Assembly: GCA_963791635.1 (NCBI GenBank)
Contig: CAWBTC010000015.1
Coordinates: forward strand, 78,519-142,518
Direction of reading: 5' to 3'
Source of the DNA: VFMC01 sp963791635
Lineage (GTDB): Bacteria > Actinomycetota > Acidimicrobiia > Acidimicrobiales > Ilumatobacteraceae
Length of the DNA: 64,000 bases
Shown: piece after piece, positions 37,570 to 46,153 of the stretch
Position numbering within the stretch: the stretch's first letter is position 1
Layout: each line of letters starts with the position of its first letter
Program-made: the position numbers and the translations under genes
The notes under the pieces: model-generated
Told to the model about the DNA's origin: nothing
Seen by the model: only the letters and a program-made list of their open reading frames with translations
Databases searched by the model: none

Positions 37570-38628
37570 ATGATCGATCCGGAACAGATGCCGAAGCTGC
37601 TGGGGGAGTTCCTCGCCCGGCAGCAGCCGGCGTGGCGCAACATCAAGGTCAGCTCGTACGAGGTGATGACGGGTGGCTACAGCCGTCTGCTCGCGAAGGC
37701 GATCATCACCCATGATGAGGGCCACGAGGTGCTCGTGCTGCGTGGTGATCCGCCCAGCGACAAGATCCTCATCCACACCGATCGCGAGCTCGAGTGGGAC
37801 CTCGTGCGGGTGCTCAACACGAACGGCATACGCACACCGAAGGCGCACTTCTTCGATTCCACGGGCGAGCATCTCGGGACCAAGGCGTTGGTGATCGACT
37901 TCAGCCACTCGCAGTCGTTCCTGCCGTATGTGGCCAGTGGCGGTTCGATCGAGGGTTTGGCCGAGCGACTGGCCGAAGCGCTCGCGAGCTACCACGCGAT
38001 CCCGATCGAGTCGCTTCCCGCGCAGATGGAGCGACCGGAGGGCTCGGACGCGTACCTCTCGAAGCGCATCGACGAATGGCGGCGCACGGCGGACGCCCAT
38101 GTGGAGGACCTGCCGATCCTGCGGTACATGGCCGGCTGGCTCGACGCCCATCGTCCCGCGCCCGTGCCGCTCACGCTGATGCACGGCGACTTCCAGAGTG
38201 CCAACCTGATGATCTCCGACGACCGACACTTCGAGATCCTCGACTGGGAGCTCGCGTCGATCGGCGACCCTCGCGAAGACATGGGCTACTTCAAGGCCGT
38301 CGCCCAGATCGCGCCACCCGATCTTCTCGACGATGCCGGCTGCGCGGCGATGTGCGCGCGCTACCGCGAGCTGACGGGTCTGAACGAGATCCAGGTGAAC
38401 CCGGCCACGGTCGCGTACTTCTTGATCCTCGGCGTGATCGGCACGGTGCGGCGCCTTCTGGAGGGCGGTGCCGACTACGCCCGTGGCACGAATCACCTCA
38501 TGGCCTCGGTGTTCAACATGAACTCCGTGCAGTTCGGCCAGAGCGTGTGGCTCCCGACGGCCGATGCACTCGGCCCCGTCCTCGACGAGTTGGCCGCTGC
38601 GGCGGCGCAGACCCAGGAGACCATCTGA
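37570..38628 (+). CDS. Aminoglycoside-phosphotransferase-fold kinase (acyl-CoA-dehydrogenase-associated type)
   Basis: 352-residue APH-fold kinase. The catalytic loop is LMHGDFQSANLMI (HGDxxxxN) and the metal motif ILDWELASIGDP. In actinobacteria proteins of this kind sit beside acyl-CoA dehydrogenases and are thought to phosphorylate hydroxyacyl-CoAs or similar compounds, not antibiotics. ATG chosen for the GGGGG ribosome site 7 nt upstream; a TACCTT at 37534-37539 is a plausible -10. An upstream GTG at 37528 is possible. First of three overlapping genes. Confidence 0.85.
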   Translation: MIDPEQMPKLLGEFLARQQPAWRNIKVSSYEVMTGGYSRLLAKAIITHDEGHEVLVLRGDPPSDKILIHTDRELEWDLVRVLNTNGIRTPKAHFFDSTGEHLGTKALVIDFSHSQSFLPYVASGGSIEGLAERLAEALASYHAIPIESLPAQMERPEGSDAYLSKRIDEWRRTADAHVEDLPILRYMAGWLDAHRPAPVPLTLMHGDFQSANLMISDDRHFEILDWELASIGDPREDMGYFKAVAQIAPPDLLDDAGCAAMCARYRELTGLNEIQVNPATVAYFLILGVIGTVRRLLEGGADYARGTNHLMASVFNMNSVQFGQSVWLPTADALGPVLDELAAAAAQTQETI

Positions 38629-39038
38629 TGCTCACCCGCCCCACCACTGAACAGGTCCTCGTCGGCATCGCGGACGAGTTGCGCGACACGATCGCCCCCG
38701 AGGTGCGCAGCGAGCCGCTGCGGGTGCTCCTCGGCCAGATCGATCAGATCCTGCGCGGCCTCGCGGTTCGTTCGGCACACGAGATCGCGTGGATGCACGA
38801 GGAGGCCGACAACGTCGCTGCGGTCACCGGCACCGATGTCGGCTGGCCGTCGTCGCTGCATCTCGAGGATGTGTGCACCTGGTACCACTCGGTCTCGCGT
38901 GCGTTGTCGACCGCGCTCGACGAGGCGTTCGCCGCAGGCGACGCCGCGCGTGTCGCGGAGCTCAAGCTGTTGCTCGATGCTCGGTCGGCGACGGAGATGA
39001 GAATCGTCGGAGCGCTCGAGCTCGTCGGTCGCGGGTGA
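38628..39038 (+). CDS. Hypothetical protein co-translated with the APH-fold kinase
   Basis: 136-residue soluble, mostly helical protein with no cofactor motif (ELRDTIAPEVRSEPLRVLLG near the start, DEAFAAGDAARVAELKLLLD near the end). TGATG overlap with the kinase stop and GTGA overlap with the next gene tie all three together, so it likely works with the kinase. Similar small partners accompany such kinases in other actinobacteria, as far as I can recall; no function is established. Confidence 0.75.
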   Translation: MLTRPTTEQVLVGIADELRDTIAPEVRSEPLRVLLGQIDQILRGLAVRSAHEIAWMHEEADNVAAVTGTDVGWPSSLHLEDVCTWYHSVSRALSTALDEAFAAGDAARVAELKLLLDARSATEMRIVGALELVGRG

Positions 39039-39622
39039 GGCGACGCGTCGTCGGCGTGGAGGTGGTGGATGTGTTGGCAGTGGTGGCAGTAGTGGTGCTC
39101 GCACTCCTGACCGGTGCGTGCTCGGATGACGAAGGCGGTGACGCGGACGGGGTCGCTTCGGGGGGCACGATCGGTGTGGCCACCCTTCCGCCGGTGGCGA
39201 CGACGGTTGCGCCGGTACCCGAACCGGTCACCACAGCGCCGGCCCCGACCGTCGCAACTGCGACGGCTTCACCCGCACCCACCACTTCGGCGGCTCCGGT
39301 GCCGACTGTGCACGCCAGCACCACGACGTCTCCGCCGGGCACGACTCCACCCACCACCGCACCGTCACCACCATGCCGGTTGGATCTGATCGTCGAGCAG
39401 ACCCAGACCGGATACGGAGGAATCACCCCGTCCGACCTCAACTGTGCTGAGGACTGGGCCGCATGGATCGGCCGGCCCGACGACGAGCTCTCCGACGGCT
39501 TCTTCGCCATCGCACGTTGGACGGGGTCGTCATGGGAGCTCCAGAACCTTGGCACCGCGGGTGTGTGTGCCGACGCCGGTGTCCCCGACGATCTCTGGGA
39601 TCGACTGGGCTGCTTCGAGTAG
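39035..39622 (+). CDS. Putative lipoprotein with Thr/Pro linker, unknown function
   Basis: 195-residue protein: a Val-rich signal (VLAVVAVVVLALLTGAC) with lipobox, a 75-residue Thr/Ala/Pro linker typical of wall-spanning tethers, and a C-terminal domain of about 80 residues with four cysteines (PCRLDLIVEQTQTGY, LNCAEDWAAWIG, GVCADAG, LGCFE). The GTG start overlaps the previous stop. The small domain is not one I recognise. Confidence 0.72.
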   Translation: MRRRVVGVEVVDVLAVVAVVVLALLTGACSDDEGGDADGVASGGTIGVATLPPVATTVAPVPEPVTTAPAPTVATATASPAPTTSAAPVPTVHASTTTSPPGTTPPTTAPSPPCRLDLIVEQTQTGYGGITPSDLNCAEDWAAWIGRPDDELSDGFFAIARWTGSSWELQNLGTAGVCADAGVPDDLWDRLGCFE

Positions 39623-39646
39623 CGAGCAACGTGTGTTCGCGTCGAC

Positions 39647-39674
39647 CCAACGCGATCGAGCCAACGCGATCGAG
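39647..39674 (+). repeat. 14-bp tandem duplication after the lipoprotein gene
   Basis: Two adjacent perfect copies of ccaacgcgatcgag, 24 nt after the stop codon, in the gap between two convergent genes. Confidence 0.85.
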
Positions 39675-39690
39675 TCAACACGGTCGCTGG

Positions 39691-40197
39691 TCAGATCGGC
39701 CGCCGGAACGCGTTGCCGCGATCGGCGGTGCCCTGTCTGAACGTCGCCGCGTCGATCGGCATCGTGGTGGCGACCTCGTGGCGTTCCGTGCCTTCATGGA
39801 CACAGATGCGGTGGATGATCCGCCACTCGCCGGAGCGGCATTCGTAACGATCCACGTAACGCCCCCACCACGTGTCGAGCATCGCCACGCCGTCGACGAT
39901 CGATCGGAGGTAGGTGACGTTGTAGACCTCACCGTGCGCGGTGATGTCGTCGACCACGTCGATCCAGTGGTTCATGACGCAGTGCATCGTCGATTCGAAG
40001 CGCGCGTGCGTCGACACGACTCGCTCGCAGAACTCCATCGCGTTGCCCACGAACACGCCGTGATCGTCGATCGCTTCGGGCCAGTACGCCGACTGCATCG
40101 TGGCGAGATCGAGCCGATCGACACCACGGCTGTAGCGGGCCGCGATCTGTTTGATCTGGTCGTGGGCGGTGAGCCGAGCAGTGGGAACGACGTTCAT
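39691..40197 (-). CDS. SnoaL-like (NTF2-fold) protein
   Basis: 168-residue protein of the SnoaL_4/NTF2-like group: IKQIAARYSRGVDRLDL, TMQSAYWPEAIDDHG (with the conserved Asp-His) and CVMNHWIDVVDD, then WWGRYVDRYECRSGEWRI. Members include ring-hydroxylating dioxygenase beta-like subunits, dehydratases and isomerases; none can be singled out. It is divergent from the second binding-protein gene and may share its control region. Confidence 0.85.
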   Translation of the reverse strand: MNVVPTARLTAHDQIKQIAARYSRGVDRLDLATMQSAYWPEAIDDHGVFVGNAMEFCERVVSTHARFESTMHCVMNHWIDVVDDITAHGEVYNVTYLRSIVDGVAMLDTWWGRYVDRYECRSGEWRIIHRICVHEGTERHEVATTMPIDAATFRQGTADRGNAFRRPI

Positions 40198-40288
40198 CGA
40201 TCGTCATGTTGCTCCGACCCGACAATCGCGAGCGACGTGGAGCACACTGAACGATCGTCGGGGCACCTCCGTGCCGCGAAGTAAGTAA

Positions 40289-40317
40289 TTGACCGGTCAG
40301 TAGTTCACTGACAAACT
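40289..40317 (+). promoter_or_regulatory. Promoter with two overlapping palindromes upstream of the second Liv system
   Basis: -35 TTGACC (40289-40294), 17-bp spacer, -10-like CAAACT (40312-40317). The palindrome TGACCGGTCA (40290-40299) covers the -35, and GTCAGT-N5-ACTGAC (40296-40312) fills the spacer. This is the layout of a repressor-controlled promoter; TetR-type binding is likely. A leader of about 48 nt with GGGGG precedes the ATG. Confidence 0.5.
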
Positions 40318-40371
40318 CGGGACGGGCTGGTTTTGGGACCAGCTCGCTCGACATGGGAACAAGGGGGATCC

Positions 40372-41947
40372 ATGAGTTCACGTGGTATGCGTGCGCGGCC
40401 AGCGCTCGCGTTGTTCTGCGGCCTTGCGTTGTTCGCGGCTGCATGTGGTGGAGACGACGAAGAGTCGACGCCCACCGATGCACCGTCGGCAACCGAAGCG
40501 CCAGGGGCGACCGAGGCACCGGACGCGACAGAAGCACCGGATGCGACAGAAGCACCGGATGCGACAGAAGCACCGGATGCGACCGAAGCACCGCCCGAGG
40601 GCGACAGCGGCATCTCCGACGACACGGGAGGCATCGGCGCCGAGAAGTTCGCTGCCGATCTCACCGCCGCTGGTGAGTCGCCGCTCAAGGCCGAGGGCGA
40701 TCCGATCATCATCGGTTTCCAGAACCCGGAAGGCGACCCGAACGGCTCGTTCCCCGAGTTCTCGCTGGCCGCCGAGGCGACCGTCGAGTACATCAACAAC
40801 GAGCTCGGTGGCCTCGGTGCCGACATCGCCAATGGTGTGCCGGGACGTCCGATCGAGTTGGTCGTCTGCAAGATGGCGATCACACCCGACGACTCGCAGC
40901 GCTGCGCGAACGAGCTCATCGCGGAAGAGCCTGCGCTGGTGTTCTCGAGCATCAACTTCTTCGGCAACCACTTCCCGACGTACGCCGCAGCCGACGTGCC
41001 CGTGATCGTGATCACGCCGATCACCGTCGGCGACTTCACCTCGCCCGGCACCTATGCGATCGGCGGCGGCGGTGGCTGCCTCGGCGTCCACACCGGTCTG
41101 ATCGAGTTCGCCACCACCGAGTTCGGTGACATCGAGCGCCTCGGCATCCCGTGGGCGGACACGCCTCCTGGCGTGGTCTGCTACTACGACCTCGAGAAGA
41201 AGCCGGTCGACGTGCTCAACGGCTCCGTGCCCGGTGATGCCGAGCGTGGCCGGCTCGATGCCCAACCTCACCAGCATCGGTGTGCCCGTGAAGCCAGCCG
41301 TCCCGGACGTCACGCCGCTGGTCACCGAGGTCCTCGACTTCGATCCCGAGGTCGATGGTCTTCTCGGCTCAGGGTGCGGACTGCTGGAACTGGGTCGACG
41401 GCCTGGGCCGTCTCGGTTGGACGCCGGACAGCATCCCGCTCGTCCTCTCCGGGGTCGTGCATCGACTTCGACGCGATGGCCGCCGCCGGCGACCTCGCCA
41501 AGGGCATCTACTTCGTCGGCGCTCCCGGTGCCGTGCTGAACCCGATCGAGTCGATCACCGACGCTCGCGACAAGTTCGAGGCGACGATCTACCAGACGAA
41601 GCTGATCGAGTACGGCCTCGATCCGGCCGAGCTCAACAAGGGCTTCGCCACGCAGGGTGCCACGGGTCTGCTCTCACTGTGGGAGTACGCCAGCAAGATC
41701 GCCGCCGACGGTGGCGAGGTGACCGGTGCAGCGTTGGGCGAGGCGTATGCCAGCGTCGGCTGGTGATCACCTGTTCGGTTCCACGCCGCTGTCGTGCTCG
41801 ACGGCGCCGGTGCCGTACGTCGCCGTGTGCAACTCCCAGGTGAGCGCCACGCAGTGGGACGGCGAGAAGCTCGTGCCCGTGCGTGACCGCTTCACGGGCC
41901 TCGACCTGGTGGCCGGTACCGAGCTGAAGCCCGGTCCCGACGCCTGA
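40372..41947 (+). CDS. Liv-type substrate-binding lipoprotein, second system (four frameshifts)
   Basis: About 525 residues. Signal with lipobox LFAAAC, then an ATEAPD-repeat tether like that of the first binding protein, then a Leu/Ile/Val-binding fold (DPIIIGFQNPEGDPNGSF, FSLAAEATVEYINNELGG). The frame advances by one base near 41257, 41368, 41455 and 41762; four insertions match the length remainder, and continuity is restored each time (DCWNWVDGLGRLGWTPDS; IDFDAMAAAGDLAKG; ending GTELKPGPDA). Distinct sequence from the first protein, so probably a different ligand. Confidence 0.88.
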
Positions 41948-41963
41948 CATCCATCCACGAGTT

Positions 41964-42002
41964 CGGCCCTGGCCGGCACCCGAGGGTGTCGAGCCAGGGC
42001 CG
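41964..42002 (+). terminator. Two-part hairpin between binding-protein and permease genes
   Basis: Outer stem CGGCCCTGGC / GCCAGGGCCG (10 bp) with an inner CACCC / GGGTG stem, 16 nt after the stop codon. Likely a partial terminator that leaves the binding protein in excess over the permease. Confidence 0.6.
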
Positions 42003-42030
42003 TTCGTGTGCACATGTGAGAGTGACGAGA

Positions 42031-42062
42031 GGTGCGGTCGTGGGGCGACCCACGACCGCACC
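42031..42062 (+). terminator. 13-bp perfect hairpin upstream of the fused permease gene
   Basis: Stem GGTGCGGTCGTGG / CCACGACCGCACC with loop ggcgac. Second strong hairpin in the same 234-bp gap; terminator/attenuator or mRNA-stability element. Confidence 0.6.
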
Positions 42063-42181
42063 CTCGTCCGCTCTCTCTGACATCCGGCTCGCCGGGCTGA
42101 TCGATCCGTTCGATCGCTCGTCCGCCGGGTTCTCGCTTCCATCGCTGCTGGGGGCAGCAGCACCGACTCGACGGAGCACAG

Positions 42182-44509
42182 GTGAGCGACATCATCTTCT
42201 TCCTGCTCGCAGGACTCGGCCTCGGATCGCTCTACGCGATGCTCGGCACTGGTCTTGTGATCGTCTACCGCGGCTCGGGCGTGATCAACTTCGCCCAGGG
42301 CGCGTTCGCCATGTACGGCGTGTTCACCTTCGACGAAGCTCGCCGCAACGGCTACCTGCGGCTGCCATGGTTCGACTTCCTGCCGACGCACACGTTGAAC
42401 GTGCCCGTCAGCATCAAGCTGAGCGAGGAAGGGGCGTCCACCCCGGTGGCGTTCGTCCTCGCGATCTTGATGGCCGTGCTCATCGGGCTGATGGCGCACT
42501 TCCTCGTGTTCCGCCCGCTGCGCAGCGCCGCACCGCTCGGCAAGGTCATCGGCTCGCTCGGCGTGATGCTCTATCTGCAGGGCGTCGCGCAGATCAACTT
42601 CGGTGGCACCGGCCGCCAGCCCGAGGCGATCACGCCCGATGGCGTGTACGAGAACTTCCTCGGTCTCGGCAAGGCGTACCCCCAAGGTGCGGTCTGGGCC
42701 CTCGTGCTGTCGATCATCCTCGGTCTCATCCTGTGGGGCGTGTTCCAGTTCACCCGCTTCGGTCTCGCCACGCGTGCTGCGGCGAGCAATGAGAAGGGCG
42801 CCGTGCTGCTCGGCTATTCACCACAGCTGCTGGCCGCCCTCAACTGGGTGATCGCCTCCGTGCTCGCCACGCTCGCAGCGATCATCCTCGGCCCGATCGG
42901 CGGTTCGCTCACGCCGGTCGGTCTCAGCGCTCTCGTGGTGGCCTCGCTCGGCGCCGCCCTCATCGGTCGGCTCCAGTCGATCATGATCACGGTGTGGGGC
43001 GGGCTCGCTCTCGGTGCGATCCAGTCCCTGCTCGGCTTCTGGTCGAGCAAGGACTGGTTCCCGAGCTTCCTCCGCTCCGGAGCGCGCGACGTCGTGCCGC
43101 TGGTGGCCATCTGCCTCGTGCTGTTCCTGCGCGGCAGGAGCCTGCCGCTGCGCGGCACGGTGGAGGAGAAACGCCTGCCGCTCGCCCCGTATCCGGTGCG
43201 GATCAAGCAGCACATGATCGTCTGGGCGGTGGTCGTCGTCGTGGCGTCGGTGCTGTTCGAAGACAGTGGCCGTCGATCGGTCTTCGCGCTCGCGATCGTC
43301 ACGTCGTTGATCGCCGCGATCCTGATGCTGTCGATGGTCGTGGTCACGGGCTACGTGGGACAGATCTCCCTGGCGCAGATGTCGCTCGCCGGCGCATCAG
43401 CGTTCGTCATGGCTCGAATGATGGCCGACGGCTCCGTCGACATCGCCAACCCGTTCGCGGTGAGCGGTCCCGGGTTGCCGTGGCCGATCGCCGCACTGAT
43501 CGGCATCATCACCGCGATCATCGTCGGCGTCCTCGTCGGTCTCCCCGCAGTCCGCATCCGCGGTGTCCAGCTCGCCGTGGTGACGGTGGCATTCGCCATC
43601 TCGCTGCAGACGCTGTACTTCGAGAACGACAAGCTCACCGGCCTCACCGCAGGTTCACCCGCCAATGTGAAACCGGCGAGCGTGTTCGGCATCGACTTGA
43701 AGTCGATCGGTGACAGCGGCCTGAAGGATCGGCCCGAGTTCACGATCTTCGTGCTCGTGGTACTGCTGGGCTGCATCGCTCTCGTTGCGAACCTGCGTCG
43801 CAACGGCACCGGGCGTCGGTTCCTCGCCGTGCGGGCCAACGAGCGAGCAGCCGCAGCGGCCGGGATCAACGTCGCACGGACCAAGTTGCTGGCGTTCGGC
43901 ATCGCCGCAGGTATCGCCGGCATCGGCGGTGTGATGCTCGGCTTCAACCAGAACCAGGTGTCATCGGCCGGCTTCGTGTACCAGGCATCGCTTGCCTACC
44001 TGGCGTTCGCCTACCTCGGTGGCATCACGTCGATCAACGGCGCTGTGGTCGGAGGCCTCCTGGCCCCTGCTGGCCTGATCGCGATCACCGGCTCCTACTT
44101 CTTCCGCGATGCGGAGATCGAGAACTACACCGCGATCCTCGGTGGTTTGGGCATGATCGTCACCGCGATCCAGAACCCGAACGGCATCGCTCCAACGCTG
44201 CAGCCGCTGTTCCAGCACCTCGGTCGATGGTTGCGATCCGCTCGCGGTCCGGAGTGGCTCGCCGCCGGCAAGCGCCTCGGACCCACGTTCCTGGTCGGTG
44301 TCGTGCTCGGCGCGCTGGTGTGGCCGATCCGGGTCGACAGCTACAGCTGGTTCTGGATGCCGTTGCTCGGTGGCGTCCTGGCGCTGTTCATCCGAGGTCT
44401 CTACAAGCAGGCGAAGGCCGGCGGGCATGGCGGCCCGCCCGTCGCACACGGCAACACCCCGGCCCCGGTCTCCTCCGGCGCCACCCCGATGACTGCAGAG
44501 GTGCGATGA
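42182..44509 (+). CDS. Fused LivH-LivM ABC permease
   Basis: 775 residues combining both membrane subunits in one chain. The LivH half (residues 1-330) begins GLGLGSLYAMLGTGLVIVYR and has VINFAQGAFAMYG; the LivM half (350-690) has MVVVTGYVGQISLAQMSLAG and GRRFLAVRANERAAAAAGI. Two further helices and a polar tail of about 50 residues follow. In the first operon these are separate genes. GTG start; followed after one base by livG. Confidence 0.93.
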   Translation: MSDIIFFLLAGLGLGSLYAMLGTGLVIVYRGSGVINFAQGAFAMYGVFTFDEARRNGYLRLPWFDFLPTHTLNVPVSIKLSEEGASTPVAFVLAILMAVLIGLMAHFLVFRPLRSAAPLGKVIGSLGVMLYLQGVAQINFGGTGRQPEAITPDGVYENFLGLGKAYPQGAVWALVLSIILGLILWGVFQFTRFGLATRAAASNEKGAVLLGYSPQLLAALNWVIASVLATLAAIILGPIGGSLTPVGLSALVVASLGAALIGRLQSIMITVWGGLALGAIQSLLGFWSSKDWFPSFLRSGARDVVPLVAICLVLFLRGRSLPLRGTVEEKRLPLAPYPVRIKQHMIVWAVVVVVASVLFEDSGRRSVFALAIVTSLIAAILMLSMVVVTGYVGQISLAQMSLAGASAFVMARMMADGSVDIANPFAVSGPGLPWPIAALIGIITAIIVGVLVGLPAVRIRGVQLAVVTVAFAISLQTLYFENDKLTGLTAGSPANVKPASVFGIDLKSIGDSGLKDRPEFTIFVLVVLLGCIALVANLRRNGTGRRFLAVRANERAAAAAGINVARTKLLAFGIAAGIAGIGGVMLGFNQNQVSSAGFVYQASLAYLAFAYLGGITSINGAVVGGLLAPAGLIAITGSYFFRDAEIENYTAILGGLGMIVTAIQNPNGIAPTLQPLFQHLGRWLRSARGPEWLAAGKRLGPTFLVGVVLGALVWPIRVDSYSWFWMPLLGGVLALFIRGLYKQAKAGGHGGPPVAHGNTPAPVSSGATPMTAEVR

Positions 44510-44510
44510 C

Positions 44511-45350
44511 ATGGCGCTGTTGAAGACCTACGACATGACCGTGCGCTACGGCGGACTGGCCGCGAATGCCGATGTGAACCTCGAGGTGCCTGCGGGCAAG
44601 CTCGTCGGTCTGATCGGTCCGAACGGGGCCGGCAAGACCACGTTCATCGACGCGATCACGGGCTTCACCTCGGTGTCGTCAGGGCGGGTCGAGTTCGACG
44701 GACACGACCTGGAGGGACTCACGCCCGACAAACGGGCACACCTCGGCCTCGTCCGCACCTTCCAATCGCTCGAGCTGTTCGAGGACCTCACCGTGCGGGA
44801 GAACCTCCTCGCCGCGGCTGAGCAGCCGACGTGGTGGTCGTTCCTGGTCGACCTGATCCGACCTCCCAAGACCTCCCCGGAGAACGAGGCTCGCGTTGCC
44901 GAGGCGCTGTCGGTGCTCGGCTTGCAGGGCATCGCCGACCGGCTCCCGATGGATCTCTCCCACGGCCAGCGCAAGCTGGTGGGCGTCGCCCGTGCGCTGG
45001 CGGCTCGGCCCAAACTGCTGCTGCTCGACGAGCCGGCCGCCGGTCTCGACACGAACGAGAGCCGGTTGCTCGGCCAGCACCTGCGCACGTTCCTCGACAC
45101 CGGGACGACCATCTTCCTCATCGACCACGACATGGGCCTCGTGCTCAACGTGTGCGACTACATCTACGTGCTCGACTTCGGCAAGATCATCGCCGAGGGC
45201 ACGCCAGCGGACATTCGCAAGGACCCGGCGGTGATCGGCGCCTATCTCGGCCAATCCGCTGGTGAGGCACAGGCACGGGCCGGCGAGGCACTCGCCGCGC
45301 GTATGGCCGGCGGCACCTCCGACAACGAACAAGGAGCCGACCATGTCTGA
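44511..45350 (+). CDS. livG: LivG-type ABC ATPase, second system
   Basis: 279 residues, intact. Walker A GPNGAGKTTF, signature LSHGQRKLVGVARAL (SHGQ variant), Walker B LLLLDEPAAGLDT, switch histidine in FLIDHDMGLVL. An Ala/Gly-rich C-terminal extension of about 35 residues is unusual for LivG. The stop overlaps the next start by 8 bp (ATGTCTGA). Confidence 0.93.
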   Translation: MALLKTYDMTVRYGGLAANADVNLEVPAGKLVGLIGPNGAGKTTFIDAITGFTSVSSGRVEFDGHDLEGLTPDKRAHLGLVRTFQSLELFEDLTVRENLLAAAEQPTWWSFLVDLIRPPKTSPENEARVAEALSVLGLQGIADRLPMDLSHGQRKLVGVARALAARPKLLLLDEPAAGLDTNESRLLGQHLRTFLDTGTTIFLIDHDMGLVLNVCDYIYVLDFGKIIAEGTPADIRKDPAVIGAYLGQSAGEAQARAGEALAARMAGGTSDNEQGADHV

Positions 45351-46077
45351 TCGCACCGCACTGGTGCAGCTCACCGGGTTGCACACCGGGTACGACGGCA
45401 TCCCCGTGGTCCGCAACCTGAACCTCACGATCGGTTCCGGTGAGGTGGTGGCACTCCTCGGCCCGAACGGTGCCGGGAAGACGACCACGCTGCTGACGAT
45501 CTCCGGTCTCCTGCGCCCGGTCGAGGGCACCGTCGAGGTGCTCGGCCAGGACACCGCCGACGAGAGTCCGTACAAGGTCGCTCGCCGCGGCCTCGCCCAC
45601 GTCGCCGAGGATCGCTCGCTGTTCTTCGAGCTCACGGTGCAGGAGAACATCAAGCTCGGTCTGCGCGGCACGCGAGCGCAGAACAAGGCCGCGTACGACC
45701 GCGCGATGGAGCTGCTGCCTGCACTCGCCCCGTTGGGCAAGCGAGCTGCCGGCCTGCTGTCGGGCGGTGAGCAGCAGATGCTCGCCATGGCACGAGCGAT
45801 CGTCAGCGAGCCCAAGTGCCTGCTGGTGGACGAGATGAGCCTGGGCCTCGCGCCGATCATCGTGGAACGCCTGCTCCCGATCGTGCGACGCATCGCCGAC
45901 GAGACGGGCTGCGGTGTGCTGATCGTCGAACAACACGTGCACATGGCACTCGAGGTCGCCGATCGCGCCTATGTGCTCAATCACGGCGAGCTCGTGCTCG
46001 AGGGGGCAGCTGCCGACCTTGCGAAGAACCGTGAGCTGCTCGAGTCGAGCTATCTCGGCGATGGTGCATTGCACTGA
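45343..46077 (+). CDS. livF: LivF-type ABC ATPase, second system
   Basis: 244 residues, intact. Walker A GPNGAGKTTT, signature LLSGGEQQMLAMARAI, Walker B CLLVDEMSLGLAP (Met where Pro is usual), switch VLIVEQHVHMALEV. Start at the ATG inside the 8-bp overlap with livG. A hairpin 30 bp downstream probably ends the operon. Confidence 0.93.
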   Translation: MSDRTALVQLTGLHTGYDGIPVVRNLNLTIGSGEVVALLGPNGAGKTTTLLTISGLLRPVEGTVEVLGQDTADESPYKVARRGLAHVAEDRSLFFELTVQENIKLGLRGTRAQNKAAYDRAMELLPALAPLGKRAAGLLSGGEQQMLAMARAIVSEPKCLLVDEMSLGLAPIIVERLLPIVRRIADETGCGVLIVEQHVHMALEVADRAYVLNHGELVLEGAAADLAKNRELLESSYLGDGALH

Positions 46078-46108
46078 GGGCGCGATCGTTCGTTCACTCC
46101 TCGCCTGA

Positions 46109-46128
46109 CAGGCGGCCTCGTCCGCCTG
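46109..46128 (+). terminator. Hairpin after the second Liv operon
   Basis: Stem CAGGCGG / CCGCCTG, loop cctcgt, 32 nt after the livF stop and 26 nt before the hydrolase start. Confidence 0.5.
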
Positions 46129-46153
46129 CACTCGTGATTGGAAGACCCCTCTC

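Noticed and set aside
37570..38628. Aminoglycoside resistance kinase
   Set aside because: The APH fold is shared by many metabolite kinases; the setting beside acyl-CoA genes argues for metabolism, not resistance.
40372..41947. Programmed frameshifting in the second binding-protein gene
   Set aside because: Four successive +1 shifts at unrelated sites without slippery motifs or stimulatory structures; sequence error is far more likely.
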